A DNA stretch of 64,000 nt from Gibbula magus (GCA_936450465.1 OW388305.1:37643187-37707186); one strand, 5' to 3'. Positions 1 through 11,785 are shown, counted from the first letter of the stretch. Numbers and translations are program-made. The notes: a model not told the origin generated them from the sequence alone.

Positions 1-228
1 GTAAGAATCAAGCGAACCATATTCTCCGCCATCAAAGGGGAGGTAATTATTGCCAGAGATCTTGATCATGCTGGACCAGAAGTAGTCCATCACCATGTAT
101 TCAAACGCGTAAAAGTCCACAAGGAGGACGACTCCATCTCGTTGTTTCGCTAGGTGGACGAGATCAACCTCCTCGGAGCACCTTGAGATGTTTTGGTGGC
201 AGAATGTCATGAGACCCTTTATTCCCAT
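1..228 (-). CDS. First exon (partial at edge) of a second XPG/FAM120-like paralogue
   Basis: Reading leftwards from the ATG at 228-226, 76 codons stay open to the window edge. The product begins MGIKGLMTFC and includes VVLLVDFYAFEY and LPFDGGEYGSLDSY. It aligns without gaps to residues 1-76 of the complete gene whose start codon is at 29948 (MGIKGLWTFC, IVLLADFYSFEH, LQFDGGEYKSLDAY), so it is a diverged paralogue on the same strand, with the rest of the gene off the left edge. The N-terminal MGIKGL and the DFY acidic residue match the N-region of FEN1/XPG-fold proteins. TTGCAG ends four bases upstream of the ATG, so a splice acceptor of a 5' UTR intron is possible. The start was chosen by alignment with the paralogue. 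Confidence 0.85.
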   Translation of the reverse strand, partial: MGIKGLMTFCHQNISRCSEEVDLVHLAKQRDGVVLLVDFYAFEYMVMDYFWSSMIKISGNNYLPFDGGEYGSLDSY

Positions 229-1764
229 TGTCCTGCAATTACAATGCTGTACCAACTGTTATGGTATGGGCTTCTGCCTTGTCCTGGTTCCTAAACTGTA
301 AATATTGAAAAGAGGACAATACAGCAGGTGAAATATATATGTTAACTGTAGCTTCAAGAGGTTTATTGTTGTTGTTCGAACACGCGATCTTTAGATTGTT
401 AACTCAGTACTTTTATCCATTTCACGATGGGTTGATAGAAACGTTACGAGTGTTTGTGCGAAGGATCCCTGTATTTTACCGTAGAGGAGTAATTGTGGCG
501 GATCAAGAGAGGGTTTCAGGGGGTTCGGATCCATCCCCCTTTTGAAAAAGAATTGCAGGTAAATTTGATGAATCTCCCCGCCTCTTAAACCACCCTCTCC
601 CCTTGCACAATAAGTGAATCCCAGCTCCTCTGAAAATTCCTTGATCCGCTTTTGGGTTAAGTGCAAGGCGTACAAGGACGACGTGGGAAGCGTGGACAGA
701 ACGCGTGAAAGGCAAAGTGTTGGCTGTCAATCCACAGGAACTCGATATCGTAATTAAAACGTTGGTAAAACGTAGGTAAAAAAAATACACCCTATATTAT
801 ATAGAGTAAAGGAACAAGGGCAGGCATATTTAAGGGTCCATCAGGTCAAAATGTATGCTAAGAATAGGTGACATCCACAAATGAACGCACGTACCTATCA
901 CCTATACATTTCCCATCAAAACCCGGCTGATTTCCACAATATGTCACTCTAAGATAACTGTAATAGCTCTCCAAACACGAAAATCGACCACAAAAACCTC
1001 TACCGTGAAAAGTACTCCGGACTCGATAACATTGGACATGCATTGGGAGCATCGAATTCGCTGCAAAAATAATTACTATTAATTACTATTAACGAACCCA
1101 CTGCTTCTAATGCATTCTCTATTACAGACTTATCTTAGTCGGCCATCAGGTCCATGTTCGTAGGGACTTTACAATATCCCTTGCTGTTAGTCAAGTAGTT
1201 TGATCGATCTGATTAAAGTAAATACATAAGCCTAAAATGTCAGCACATTTGGATCTCAGTGTTATTATTTTAATATTGAACCAGCATGTTGAGCAGATAT
1301 ACAACTATACTCACATAAGATCGCCAGCGTGTTAGCTTGAGAACGGCTGTTTTGAATTACGCTCATAAATGTATGAACAGTATGCCTTATCTAACTCTGT
1401 TGCTCTATCTAGGTCAATGTCTGAAGGTGTGTACAGTGCAGTAATCCTCTTAAAAATAACGCATGTTTTAGTCTGCAGTGTATTGATTTTCACACTATCA
1501 TACAGTTATGACTAACTTCTGACATATTTGCCGTTGTTTTTCACAAATGTATACAAAATGAACGATGAGAGATATCTAATATAATTTAGATTACAATTTA
1601 TATGGATATAAAATATATTACTACATTATTTTCTACTTATACTTTGCCAACAACACTACATACTTAAAGTTACATCTATTGTGTTGGTGGGGGTCAAATA
1701 TTCCAAACGTTATAAATAGTGTTACTTTATCGAGAAGAACCGACTGTTACCGAAAACTACCATG
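229..1764. other. Intergenic stretch, no gene seen
   Basis: Short open frames here look like chance. Around 497-600 there is a degraded piece of the GGCGGATCC-type repeat that is clearer at 51591. At 728-795 there is half of the palindromic element seen complete at 3002-3130 (shared ACTCGATATCGTAATT and the TACCCCCTATATTA-like middle). Nothing else recognisable was found. Confidence 0.5.
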
Positions 1765-2125
1765 TTGGTCATAGTCCACGCAGCATATTGACGATTTGAA
1801 GGTAAAAGTAGTGATTTCTGATCGAAAACAGGACAATGCACCGCTTGTGGCGCGCGTCAATCAGTCAAACGTAATTTTCGAAACTTATTTACAAAAGGTA
1901 AAAAGGCAAATCTGTGTTGATAATGTTTAACTACTGTGCATGTAAATGAGTCGTGCAGTTTCGGTTTCTACACATGCATAATGATTTGTAATTATGATAT
2001 AGTTTGCGATTGGGAATGAATATGCAAGCTGAGTGAATGTATGTGTACTGTAAACAGCACATGTGTGTTGGAACGTATTAGAGCCAAATAATATTTTATG
2101 AAACACGATGGGTGTACCTTTAAGT
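1765..2125 (-). repeat. Interspersed repeat family R3, copy 1 (inverted)
   Basis: The reverse complement matches 5520-6280 (outside the inserted element there) and 52328-52700 over most of its length. Shared landmarks are CCATTGTGTTTC, ATTTGGCT, GCTTGCATATTC, CCCAATCG, ATGCATGTGTAGAAAC, and GGTAAAAGTAGTGATTTCTGATC in reverse. No open frame is present. The family is of unknown class. Confidence 0.7.
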
Positions 2126-2269
2126 TAATTCTAAGTCCGTGACAACGTGGAGTCTGAATTGTGATATTGCAATAAAAACCAAATCACTGCTAAAAGGTTC
2201 CTTTCACACTGTACAGTTTATAGCTGCAACTTGTAATATAACAACATAATATTTAGAATAGTTGTGTAC

Positions 2270-2595
2270 TTAAAAGGGGCAGTAGCGCGTTTTTTCTCGC
2301 TTAAATTAGTAGATGAAATGTATTTGAAAAATAATGTCATCAAAAGTAAAACATCCTTTTCTTTTCGGAAATCAAGGTTAAAAATGAGTGTACATGATTC
2401 GTTCCAGCCATTGGAATCGTTTTTGTAACTGGAAATAATAGAATGTGTTCACATCAAAATGGCCACCATGCAGTTTTTGGAATATATGCAACACCGTTAT
2501 TACCACTACGGATACTTGGTTTGTGTAATAAGATGTTGATATTCACCCTCTAAGGTGAATATAAATGACATAAAAATATCATAATAAATCGATAT
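2270..2595 (+). mobile_element. TTAA-flanked MITE family M1, copy with decayed 3' end
   Basis: Begins with TTAA then AAGGGGCAGTAGCGCG and follows the same internal sequence as copies at 16874, 31417 and 36463 (including AAATGTATTTGAAAAATAAT and the ATGGCC/ACCATGCAGTTTTTG segment). The expected right terminal repeat is missing; similarity fades near 2590. Confidence 0.75.
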
Positions 2596-2637
2596 TATGT
2601 TATTCTATGGAAGCACACTTGTGCTCACGTGGTTAAC

Positions 2638-2700
2638 TTTAAGGTGAGATGAAGTTATTTGGGGTTTTACGCGGCTTTCAAGAGTGTTCAAGTGTTCTGA
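2638..2700 (-). repeat. SINE S1 tail fragment (inverted)
   Basis: AGGTGAGATGAAGTTATTTGG followed by a GCGGCTTTCAAGAGTGTT-like run is the reverse of the S1 tail (ACTCTTGAAAGCGGCGTTAAAC then AACTCACCTCACC) seen intact at 46407-46725. Only the tail survives. Confidence 0.55.
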
Positions 2701-3001
2701 CTGACAAACAATCATTCTGTTTCTAACAGCCCTTTGCAGCCTAATGGATAAAAGCGCTGCGTTAATAAACGTAGGGTCGCGTGCTAGATATCCCACTCAT
2801 TCATTACAAAAAATAATTTGTCATATTTGAAATGTTTTAGCATACAATTCAGATTCAAGACAAAATACATTATTGTTTGTAAAATGTACTAGCCATGTAT
2901 GACTGTGAATGTGCATTGAGAAAAATATCGAAGTGTATTGGGTAAAGGATAGATGTATCGGTAAAGTAGGAAAAAGTATGAATGTATGGTCTGACACCAC
3001 A

Positions 3002-3130
3002 GGAACTCGATATCGTAATTTACCTACGTTTTACCTACGTTTTAGTACCCCCTATATAACATAGAGTATACTCTATGATATATAGGCGGTAGATTTTTTT
3101 TACGTACGTTTTAATTACCATATCGAGTTA
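3002..3130. mobile_element. Short palindromic MITE
   Basis: The ends are inverted copies: AACTCGATATCGTAATT at the left against AATTACCATATCGAGTT at the right. The middle is an AT-rich palindrome around GAGTATACTC. A half copy lies at 728-795. Confidence 0.65.
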
Positions 3131-3143
3131 TATAACATAGAGT

Positions 3144-3306
3144 ATACGTATTAGATGTACCCACTCTTTTCCGAGGGCATTGGCTGATACACCTATTGAT
3201 TTCAAGAATCGTGTGGCCTCCGAGGCGTCAGCCGAGGAGGCTCCACGATTCTTGAAAACAATAGGTTTATCAGCCAATGCACCGAGGCAAGAGTGGGTAC
3301 ATCTGA
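3144..3306. repeat. Long hairpin (foldback) repeat
   Basis: The left arm (from GATGTACCCACTCTT) and right arm (ending AAGAGTGGGTACATC) are reverse complements with only a few mismatches over about 68 bases. They flank a short GC-rich loop containing CCGAGGCGTCAGCCGAGG. An open frame running through it (3180-3374) is a by-product of the palindrome. Confidence 0.8.
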
Positions 3307-3718
3307 CTTATACCCAACTCCTGTCGAGTTTCTTTTGCAAAGAACATTTTATTCTGAAAATAACAAAAATATGAAACTTTTATAAACTTTGATTTTTTTA
3401 TATGAACTCAGTGGTAAAGACCCTCACATACTAAACTGTCAGCGCGCTTCAGAAAAAGCATGCGCATCATGCACGGATCACGATCGCCCGTGCATCTCGC
3501 TGAAATACACTAGCTTCACAACATAGCTAATGGCAAATGTCACAAGACGTGAGTTTTGAGAATAAACAAACTAAATTCAATATGTGTAAGACAGTTTGCA
3601 TCCCAAAAATACTTACCAATGACATTCATAAACAAATACACAAACCACACATATTATTTCAGGCATTATACAAACCTTAATCAATTGGTCAAGAAAAATG
3701 TTATCAATTTTCATCTGC

Positions 3719-3905
3719 CCTCATAGCTGGGTGGGTAGACCTCTGGGCAGGAAAGATAGAGGTCACTGGTTCGATCCCAGGTTTCGATTGAATTAAAATT
3801 GTAGGTGTATCAAACAAGTGTAGGTATATGAGAAATACACATACGGTATCGGCTAGTACACCTACTGTTGTAACAAAAGAAACCATGGCAACGAGACCGG
3901 AAGTA
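3719..3905 (+). mobile_element. tRNA-headed SINE family S2, copy 1
   Basis: The head reads like a tRNA promoter: an A-box-like AGCTGGGTGGGTAGA and a B box in GGTTCGATCCC. The body has GTAGGTGTAT, an inverted GATACGGTATCGGCTAGT-type hairpin, and ends AACGAGACCGGAAGT. The reverse complement of 58266-58562 carries the same head, GTAGGTGTAT hairpin and CCGGAAGT end. It is not a functional tRNA, because the cloverleaf arms are incomplete. Confidence 0.65.
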
Positions 3906-4078
3906 GGGTCATTGTTAAATAAAGAAGTTGATCATCAAATTATACGCTTCTCTACTCCGTTGTAGATAGGTTTCCAACATAACAACTAATCAACGAGTGT
4001 CAAAGTAAAGCACTGTCCCGCTAGAAATCATTACTTTCACCTTCATAGTGTCACTTCACTGATTCGACAAACATTAAA

Positions 4079-4199
4079 ACCACAGGGGCTTGTATTGCTG
4101 CAAACAGTCCCTAGGTCCTATTTATTAGTGTAGGGTGTATCGTATCGAAGTATTGGACCAAGGAACTGTTTGTTTTCAGCAATACACGCCCCTGTGGTT
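4079..4199. mobile_element. Short palindromic MITE
   Basis: Left ACCACAGGGGC...GTATTGCTG and right CAGCAATACACGCCCCTGTGG are inverted copies of about 30 bases. A solo end (AATACACACCCTTGTGG) lies near 8099. Confidence 0.65.
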
Positions 4200-4582
4200 G
4201 CGTTTATCAAGTCTCTGGAATGTTGTCATCAAACATAGAAAACTAGAGGATCGTCGTCTGCTTATGTTTTCTAGTAGCTAGTTTTTGACTATCCACGTTG
4301 ACGGGGCTAGTTGTTTCCTTAAATAATACATGTTGGTTGTCACATAAATGTTCCAATCTTTTGAATAGTGATGGTGTTGTATGATATGTTGAACTAAATT
4401 CTTATGATTACATCAAATGGCACTAATTCAATACTTTGGGTACTGCACATGCAAAGTTTCCAAACCTAATTATCTAATGTTGAGGTTTAATGCTGCTCCA
4501 GAACTTAACACATCTCTGTCCTGCGTCCAAATCCAAATCATTACCATCGAAATGGAAATAAAATATTTTAAAGTAATCTTAA

Positions 4583-5045
4583 AATGGATGGATGGCTCAT
4601 GGACGAAAGTATGTATGGATGGATGGATGGATTATTGGATGAATTTATGGAGGGATGAAGGATGGATGGGTGGATGAATGGGTGGATGGATGGGTGGATG
4701 GATGGATTATTGGATGAATGGATGGTTGGATGGAAGGATGAATGTATGGAGGGATGATGGATGGATGGGTGGGTGGTTGGGTGGATGGATGAATGCATGG
4801 GTGGATGGATGGATGGATTATTGGATGAATGGATGGTTGGATGGAGGGATGAATGTATGTAGGGATGATGGATGGTTGGATGGATGGGTGGAGGGATGGA
4901 TGGATTATTGGATGAATGTATGGAGGGATGAAGGGAAGAATGGATGGATGGATGAATGGAGAGAATGGAGGGAAGGATGAAGGGATGGATGGATGGATGG
5001 ATGGATGGATGGATGGATGGATGGATGGATGGATGGATGGATGGA
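4583..5045. repeat. GGAT microsatellite with variant units
   Basis: Long run of GATG/GGAT units. The last 60 bases are a nearly pure tetramer run, and the rest is interrupted by GAAT, GGTT and ATTATT variants in a loose higher-order pattern (the phrase TGGATTATTGGATGAATG recurs about four times). Several overlapping open frames rich in HPSI or GWMD repeats arise only from the 4-base period. Confidence 0.95.
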
Positions 5046-5519
5046 TTGGTTCCCATTTGTGTAGCACTATATGCTGGTTGATAGAATACAAAAAGATCTT
5101 CTTAAAATTGTGATTGGGTTTATTAGTCATTAATTTCTCATTTAAACAAACCATGACAATATTCTGTTCTTTAATCATCAATGGACTTTGCAAAGTTTTG
5201 TCTAAAAATGTCTATCATGATAACTAAAAGCTGATTAATAGAGGAACTTATATGAAAGCATCATCCTAAAAACAAATAACAAAATACATGTACATAAAAA
5301 TCTTTCATCGATCACTATCTATAGATTTTTACCAGCAAACAACTTACTAACATAAACCATTTATATTAACATTCATATCTAAATCACACATCATATATCA
5401 CCATGCAGTATAGGACAGAGGGGAATGTTTTGCTTAGGAATAGCTTTAGAAAGATTATGGAACCTATACTCTTTTATATCCTTTACAAAATGATCAGGTA
5501 GAAGGCTAGGTTTTCATAT

Positions 5520-6280
5520 AGGCATCCATTGTGTTTCAGAATTTTTCATTTGGCTTCGTTACGTGCCAAATTACCATAAGAGCTGATTTCAGTTCAAATA
5601 TTTAACTCAACTTGCATATTCATCCCAATCGTCAAATATATCATAATTACTAATTTCCAATTAAAATCTAGCAACATCATTATGCATGTGTAGAAACTAG
5701 ATGCCATATTTATATGCAAAATATTATAAATATTGTTAACCGAAATCTGCATTTTTGTATGTTGTACACAAATTTCTAAACTTACCTTTGACTCACTGAC
5801 CATCCTCGGTTACCCATGGTTTTATATATGCTCCGTTACTCTCCACTATATCACCCATGGGAAACCTTATCAGAAATATCTGTACTCAAATTACCCGCCC
5901 TTGGCCGACGTGAGCCAATCAAACTGCTACGCTACCTGCGAACCAATGACAATTCATATCACTTCCTTGCAAAGCACACGCGGTCATTTTGTTAGCCATC
6001 CGTCACCGGTTATCTCCCTTGACCATTTCCGTCTTATTCTATTGAGCATTTTCTTTGGTTACTGACTTCGTCACGCCGGCCAAGGGCGGGTAATTTGAGT
6101 ACAGATTTTTCTGATAAGGTTTCCCATGGGTGATATAGTGGAAAGTAACGGAGCATATATAAAACCATGGGTAACCGAGGATGCTCACTGACGTGCATCA
6201 AATCAATCATGGTGTATTGTCCGGTTTTCGATAAGAAATCACTACTTTTACCTTATTATCATCACTGTACTAAACTGACA
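5520..6280 (+). repeat. Repeat family R3, copy 2, interrupted by a MITE
   Basis: Bases 5520-5800 and 6184-6280 together match 52328-52700 and the reverse of 1765-2125. The interruption at 5801-6183 is a separate inserted element. Joining the flanks gives CTCACTGACGTGC, matching CTCATTGGCGTGC at 52620. Confidence 0.75.
5801..6183. mobile_element. Foldback MITE with 115-bp inverted ends and 9-bp target duplication
   Basis: The left end starts CATCCTCGGTTACCCATGG and the right end finishes CCATGGGTAACCGAGGATG. The two arms are nearly perfect inverted repeats of about 115 bases, reaching CCCTTGGCCG in the interior. CTCACTGAC stands immediately before (5792-5800) and after (6184-6192) as a direct repeat. 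The 9-bp duplication resembles Mutator-like elements, but the class is inferred from length only. There is no transposase inside. Confidence 0.85.
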
Positions 6281-6289
6281 AGAAAAAAG

Positions 6290-7495
6290 TGAGCATGGCT
6301 CACATACCCCCGTCATCCGCTATCCGTCCATTGAGAATTATAGATGTGAAGGTTACTATGTTTAAAAAAAAGCTTCAAGCATCATAATATTGTCCAAAAT
6401 AATTTTAGGAACTGACTGTTATTACAAAATTTAATTCACCCAGATGTAATATTTTTCAGGTAACTTAATTTTTCCCATTAGGGCATCACACCGGTAATTT
6501 GTACCAAGTTCAATTACAGATTCAAGGGCTTTGAAATAATATTGCAGAACTGGACTGTGAACTTGATAAAGAGTATCATCTGGACTACCTACATGTAAAA
6601 TTTCATTCACCTAGATGTAATAGTTTCCGAGAAAACTTGTCCCAATTGCAGCATCACAGCTCTTTTGGTACAAAGTTCAATTTCGGATTCAAGGGCCATA
6701 ACTCCGAAAAAAATAATATTTCGGAACTGGTTTTCGAACTCGATGAAGAGTATCATCTGGACTACCTCCATATTAAATTTCATTCACCTAGATGTAATAG
6801 TTTCCGAGAAAACTTGTCCCCATTGGAGCATCACAGTTCTTTTGGTTCTAAGTTCAATTTCGGATTCAAGGGCCATAACTCTGTAAAAAATAATATTTCG
6901 GAACTGGTTTTCGAACTCAATGAAGAGTATCATCTGGACTACCTCCATATTAAATTTCATTCACCTAGATGTAATAGTTTCTGAGAAAACTTGTCCCCAT
7001 TGGAGCATCACAGATCTTTTGGTACTAAGTTCAATTTCGGATTCAAGGGCCATAACTCCATAAAAAATAATATTTCGGAACTGGTTTTCGAACTCGATGA
7101 AGAGTATCATCTGGACTACCTCCATATTAAATTTCATTCACCTAGATGTAACAGTTTCTGAGAAAACTTCGGTTTCAAGGGCCATAACTCTGTAAAAAAT
7201 AATATTTCGCAACTGGTTTTCGAACTCGATAAAGAGTATGGTCATGAGTACTCACAACCAAAATTTCATTCACCTAGGTTGAACAGTATCCGAGAAAACT
7301 TGTCCCCATTGAACACAATAAAACTAAGTCCAAAAAAATTGTCTGTACGCGATCGGAAGAACATGGTTAACATCTGTACAAAGTTTGGTTGATGTAGCTT
7401 TGACGGTTTTTGAGAAAATTGACCGGACGGAAGGACGGAAGGACGGACGGAATGACCGCTACATACCCCCGCTTACTTCGTAACGGGGGTATAAT
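6290..7495 (+). mobile_element. Non-autonomous element family A with 177-bp internal tandem repeats
   Basis: Opens with CACATACCCCCGTCATCCGC. The centre is four tandem units with an exact 177-base spacing of GAGTATCATCTGGACTACC (6571, 6748, 6925, 7102), each carrying AAGGGCCATAACTC and TTCGGAACTGG. Near the 3' end is a GGAC/GGAA microsatellite (about 7423-7450), then a terminal hairpin CCCCCGCTTACTTCGTAACGGGGG followed by TATAATAA. Because 177 is divisible by three the repeats stay open and give a spurious 115-codon frame. A shorter copy is at 9310. Confidence 0.8.
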
Positions 7496-7539
7496 AAGCA
7501 TTTAATTTGTATATTCTTTGAGAGGCATTTTAGAAGCTG

Positions 7540-7957
7540 GTATGATGAATAAGAACAAGCTCTATGGATAGTCAACTTCTTTATTGATATGAGTGCGACG
7601 TTTCGATGCAGATACTAGCACTGGTGATCTAATTAAATCCACTCACCAGTTAATCCTCAATCTGCTCATCTGGCTTCTTCAGTATTGTATCAGTATTGTC
7701 CATCATCCCATCAATGTACATCAACCAAATTTCTTGTGTATATTCATTCTCTCCTTAACAATGTTGTTACAACTATGTACATCAATCCAATCACATGTAA
7801 AAACATAATTACCAAAATTGTATATATTCTCCTGGTTGTCAAGATAATGTACCACTTGCTTGATTACGGTGCTAGTATCTGCATCGAAACGTCACACTCA
7901 TATCAATTAACAAGTTGTCTATCCATAGAACTTGTTCTCATTCTTGAGCATAATATT
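7540..7957. mobile_element. MITE with about 65-bp terminal inverted repeats
   Basis: Left segment CTCTATGGATAG...TTTCGATGCAGATACTAGCAC and right segment GTGCTAGTATCTGCATCGAAA...CTATCCATAGAACTTGTTC are inverted copies. There is no transposase in the middle. Exact outer ends are uncertain by some bases. Confidence 0.75.
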
Positions 7958-8234
7958 ACAGCATGGAAAGGCGCCATAAAATGGACTATTATTAAATTGG
8001 TAATTTTCGGCAACAGTCAGTACGTCCCAATAAAACATTGCTTATAACATTTTGTATATGTGACCCACAATGGATGTATTTTAACACAATTTCTAAGCAA
8101 TACACACCCTTGTGGTTTATTAAACATTAGTAACAAGATTTGTAACTTTGAATTAACAACTGATTATTGCAACATAACTGAATAATACATCATTGACATG
8201 AATTTTGTCATAGAAACAATCACCGCCAGCATAA

Positions 8235-8469
8235 TTAAAGGGACACCGCGTCAAGGATAAAAATCAGATTATGTGTATCTACCTATGCTAATTAACATGT
8301 CTTTTAACAAGTCACAGACACCCAATTTCAGACAATTGACGTAATTGGTAATAAAAAAACTTCTGCATTCAGACAGCAAAGCGAAGCGTAACTCATTAAC
8401 AGACATTTTAATTAGCTTAGTTAGATAAAGATGAGACTCATTTTTATCCTCGACGCAGTGTCCCTTTAA
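8235..8469. mobile_element. TTAA-flanked MITE family M2
   Basis: TTAA then AGGGACACCGCGTC at the left, GACGCAGTGTCCCT then TTAA at the right; the inverted ends continue into CAAGGATAAAAAT / ATTTTTATCCTC. TTAA duplication is the piggyBac hallmark, so mobilisation by a piggyBac-type transposase is possible. The open frame inside is incidental. Confidence 0.8.
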
Positions 8470-8697
8470 AGAGATAAAAGCGAACATTACACTTTCTGCC
8501 AAGATAAATCAAACTACACTCAGCTTAGTGTTTGTCTGAAAATGTAATATTTGAAATAAATAGTCATGGTTTGGTTGTTATAAAAGGTGACTAATTAAAT
8601 GAAGATATGGACTGGAAAGTTTAACTTTTGTCTCCACAGAAAGTCTGAGAGTCTAGTAATATTCAAACACATGTCAACAAATTTAAAAAATATTTAA

Positions 8698-9072
8698 ACA
8701 AGAGTCGTCAGAAGATATCCCACCGGTCCCACATCATTTGTAAAACAGATCTTTGAAGGATAATTGTATACCTTTAAGATACATTCAGTATGTAGGTAAT
8801 GCTCATGCAGAGCTTCTGGAAGATATGATGAAAGGTTTTGGAGATCTGCTGTGAACGAACAAACCTATCCCTAAACTTAAGTCCAAATCCAATGTGCTTC
8901 TATAGAAACAAAAATATCAAAAGGCATCACTTCAGTTATTAGGTAATACAAATCTAAAGCTTCATAAAGATATCATGAACAGTTTTCGAGCTCTGCTCCT
9001 GAAACAAAATCCTTACGGACCTACAGACGGACAGAGCCATGACTATATTCCACGGTATTACTGTGGGATAAT
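8698..9072 (+). mobile_element. Non-autonomous element family B, short copy
   Basis: Starts AAGAGTCGTCAGAAGATATCCCACCGG and ends with GACGGACAGAG then a TATTCCACGGTATTACTGTGGGATAATGA terminal hairpin. The interior repeats a phrase around CACTTCAGTTATTAGGTAATAC and GATATCATGAACAGTTTTCGAG. Longer copy at 15035-15614, inverted copy at 50111-50588. Immediately downstream (9073-9120) is a 5' fragment of family D (AGGGCCATTGGCTCTGTAGC). Confidence 0.75.
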
Positions 9073-9309
9073 GAAAATAGGGCCATTGGCTCTGTAGCTC
9101 ATCAGAACTTACATTATTTATTACCTCAAAGGTATAATGATGAACATATCAAATACGGCAGAACTGTAGGTAGCAATAAAAATAGTCTCAGGTCTACAAG
9201 TCATTGGATTATCTGATCTGGTAAAGGGTTATTTAAAGGGAGGATTCTGTTGAAATATTTGCCATTTTGTTTTTGTACACTAATGGTGCTGTAGAACGCT
9301 TTTGCAACA

Positions 9310-10065
9310 AGAAAAAAGTAAGCATGGCTCACATACCCCCGCCATCCGCTATCCGTCCGTTGAGAATTATAGATGTGAAGGTTACTATGTTTAAAAAACA
9401 GCTTTAAGCATCATAATCAAATTTTCAAAATAAATTTAGGAACTGACTGTTATTACAAAATTTCATTCACCCAGATGTAATATTTTTCAGGTAACTTAAT
9501 TTTTCCCATTAGAGCATCACACCAGTAATTTGTACCAAGTTCAATTACAGATTCAAGGGCTTCATAACTCCGTAAAAAATAATATTTCGGAAATGGACTG
9601 TGAACTCGATGATCATCTGGACTACCTACATGTAAAATTTCATTCACCTAGATGTAATAGTTGCAGAGAAAACTTGTCCCCATTGAAGCATCACAGTTCT
9701 TTTGGTACTACCCGGTAAGTTAAATTTCGGATTCAAGGGCCATAACTCCATAAAAGTAATATTTCGGAACTGGTTTTCTAACTTGATAAAGAGTATGGTC
9801 ATGAGTACTCACAACCAAGGTTGAACAGTATCTGAGAAAACTTGTCCCCATTGAACACAATAGTCCAAAAGTCCAAAAAGTGACGTTTCAATGGAAACGA
9901 CAAAAAATTTCAATCTCAATAAATTGAAAATTGTCTGTGCGCGATCGGAAGAACATGGGTAACAACTGTACAAAGTTTGGTTGATGTACCTTTGACGGTT
10001 TTTGAGAAAATTGACCCGACGGAATGACCGTATATACCCCCGCTTACTTCGTAGCAGGAGTATAA
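9310..10065 (+). mobile_element. Non-autonomous element family A, copy 2
   Basis: Same order of parts as 6290-7495: CACATACCCCCGCCATCCGC at the start, one to two diverged 177-bp units, TTTGACGGTTTTTGAGAAAATTGACC, a reduced GACGG tract, then CCCCCGCTTACTTCGTAGCAGGAGTATAA. It has fewer internal repeats than the first copy, with small internal deletions. Confidence 0.8.
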
Positions 10066-10550
10066 AAAAACGTTTCTAAAAATTTTCATTTATAATTTAA
10101 GTTTATATAATATATTGTTACGTTAGATTGTTAAACATCTCATTACAAGTCTTGATAAGCCCTATCCATAGAAAATGGTTCTCTGTACTACAAGAAAACT
10201 GTGTGATATATAAAGCCACAGTGGTGTGGAACTCTTCGGGGTGAGAGGTGCTTTTGTAGGTCTGAGAGTTCAGACAGCAAGATGAATAACCATTCCATCA
10301 TGTTGCCATACAATTTTACTCTGAGTGTCTCTGAGGTCTCGCTACATCAGTCAGATTACTTGAACTACCTGTGAACACATTAAAATGGCCACTCAAAAGG
10401 GAAATGTACTCCCAAGGTTTAACCAAACCATGTACAATTTTTATTGATTCAGGAGTATTATTTAGCCGTTAGTGAGGCTAAATGTACTTTTTCTTGAGAT
10501 CACTTTATTTCACTAACAACGGCGTGCTACAGCTCCTTTAAGTGAAATGC

Positions 10551-10612
10551 GAAAAATAGAGCCATTGGTTCTGTAGCTCATTAATCCTTGCATGCCTGAT
10601 GACCTGACACTT
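10551..10612 (+). repeat. Family D 5'-end fragment
   Basis: AAAAATAGAGCCATTGGTTC and TGTAGCTCATTAATCC match the 5' end of the large family D element at 19222. The rest of the element is absent. Confidence 0.55.
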
Positions 10613-10671
10613 TATATATATGAATTACAAGGTTACGAATATAAAGAATACCAAAATGAACGAATAACAAC

Positions 10672-11037
10672 AAGTGGTTGTCACTAAGGTGACATGATCC
10701 CCCGCCGCAAATCAATACTTCAAAATTGAAATCCAATCAGCCCTTTGTCTTTCCTTGGAGAAGCTACGTGTAAAATATGAAGAGAATCCAGAAAATGGTT
10801 CTTGTGATATCCCGCTGACAAGGGTAAAATGACAAAGTCTCGTTGACCTTGAAATGAAAGTCAAGGTCACAAAGCTCTGTAGGAACATTACTTTTCCTAT
10901 GATGAACCCATATGCAAAATATGAAAAGAATCAAGTAAATAGTATTTGAGTAATTCCATTTCGTACGGACGTACGGACAGACGCAGCCGAATACTATATC
11001 CCCCGCTTCACGCTAAACGCGCGGCGGGGGATAATAA
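10672..11037 (+). mobile_element. Non-autonomous element family C
   Basis: 5' end TGATCCCCCGCCGCAAATC; 3' end CGCTAAACGCGCGGCGGGGGATAATAATAA. The outermost CCCCCGCCGC and GCGGCGGGGG are inverted. A GTACGGACGTACGGACAGACG microsatellite sits just before the 3' hairpin. The interior has two loosely similar halves (ATATGAAGAGAATCCAG and ATATGAAAAGAATCAAG). Confidence 0.7.
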
Positions 11038-11504
11038 TAAATACATACAACAACTGGAAAGTAATAGAACAAATGTAACTAATAAAAGATAACACAAAAC
11101 AGAAGTAATAAAATAACAAAGGCAATCAGTTTTAATAATTGTGACATTTGGTTCTCTTTGATCAAAGGAATATGAAGCCATTAAAAATAAACCTAAAACA
11201 CAAGTTTGCTCAGTTTGATTTGTACCAATACATTAACCATTAATGAAAGAGATTTAAGGAATTTGAAATCATGTATCATCATCAATACTATCATCTTAAT
11301 AATCATCATCATACATGCGCTTGTCCAAACATTTAAATATTTCAATATTTAAAGCATGTATCAGTACTATGCCAGTAAACTCCAGAAGTGATCCGATCAA
11401 ATATCCTAACATTTATAGAATCAAAGATGAAAAGACTTTAATCATCCAATGAAACAGGTTCACAGTGTCAGTTTCTTAGGAATAACATCAAATAGATACT
11501 TTAC

Positions 11505-11785
11505 CAAGTATTCTGTATCAAATAGTCTTTCAAGGATTCTGTATCAAATAGTCTTTCAAGGATTCTGTATCAAATAGTCTATCAAGGATTTTGTATCAAT
11601 AGTCTGTACCAAGTTTCTGTATCAAGGATTCTGTATCAAAAGTCTTTATCAAAGAATCTTAACCAAAGGATTTTCTACTAAAGGATTCTCCAATAATGAT
11701 TCTCTAACAAAGGATTCTCCACGAACAGATTTACTAACAAAGGATTTCCCCTAAAGGAATCTCTAACAAAGGATTCTCCATTTGA
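11505..11785 (+). repeat. AAGGATTCTGTATCAAATAGTC-type minisatellite
   Basis: About 28-base units of GGATTCTGTATCAAATAGTCTTTCAA, near-perfect in the first three, then decaying into shorter AACAAAGGATTCTC units. No coding potential. Confidence 0.85.

Noticed and set aside
4417..5193. Several overlapping open frames on both strands (HPSI-rich, GWMDG-rich)
   Set aside because: They exist only because the GGAT microsatellite has few stop codons; there is no splice or start context and no domain.
6637..6984. 115-codon frame with repeated FGFKGHNS phrases
   Set aside because: The 177-base tandem unit is divisible by three, so any open stretch repeats. The copies in family A elements elsewhere are not open.
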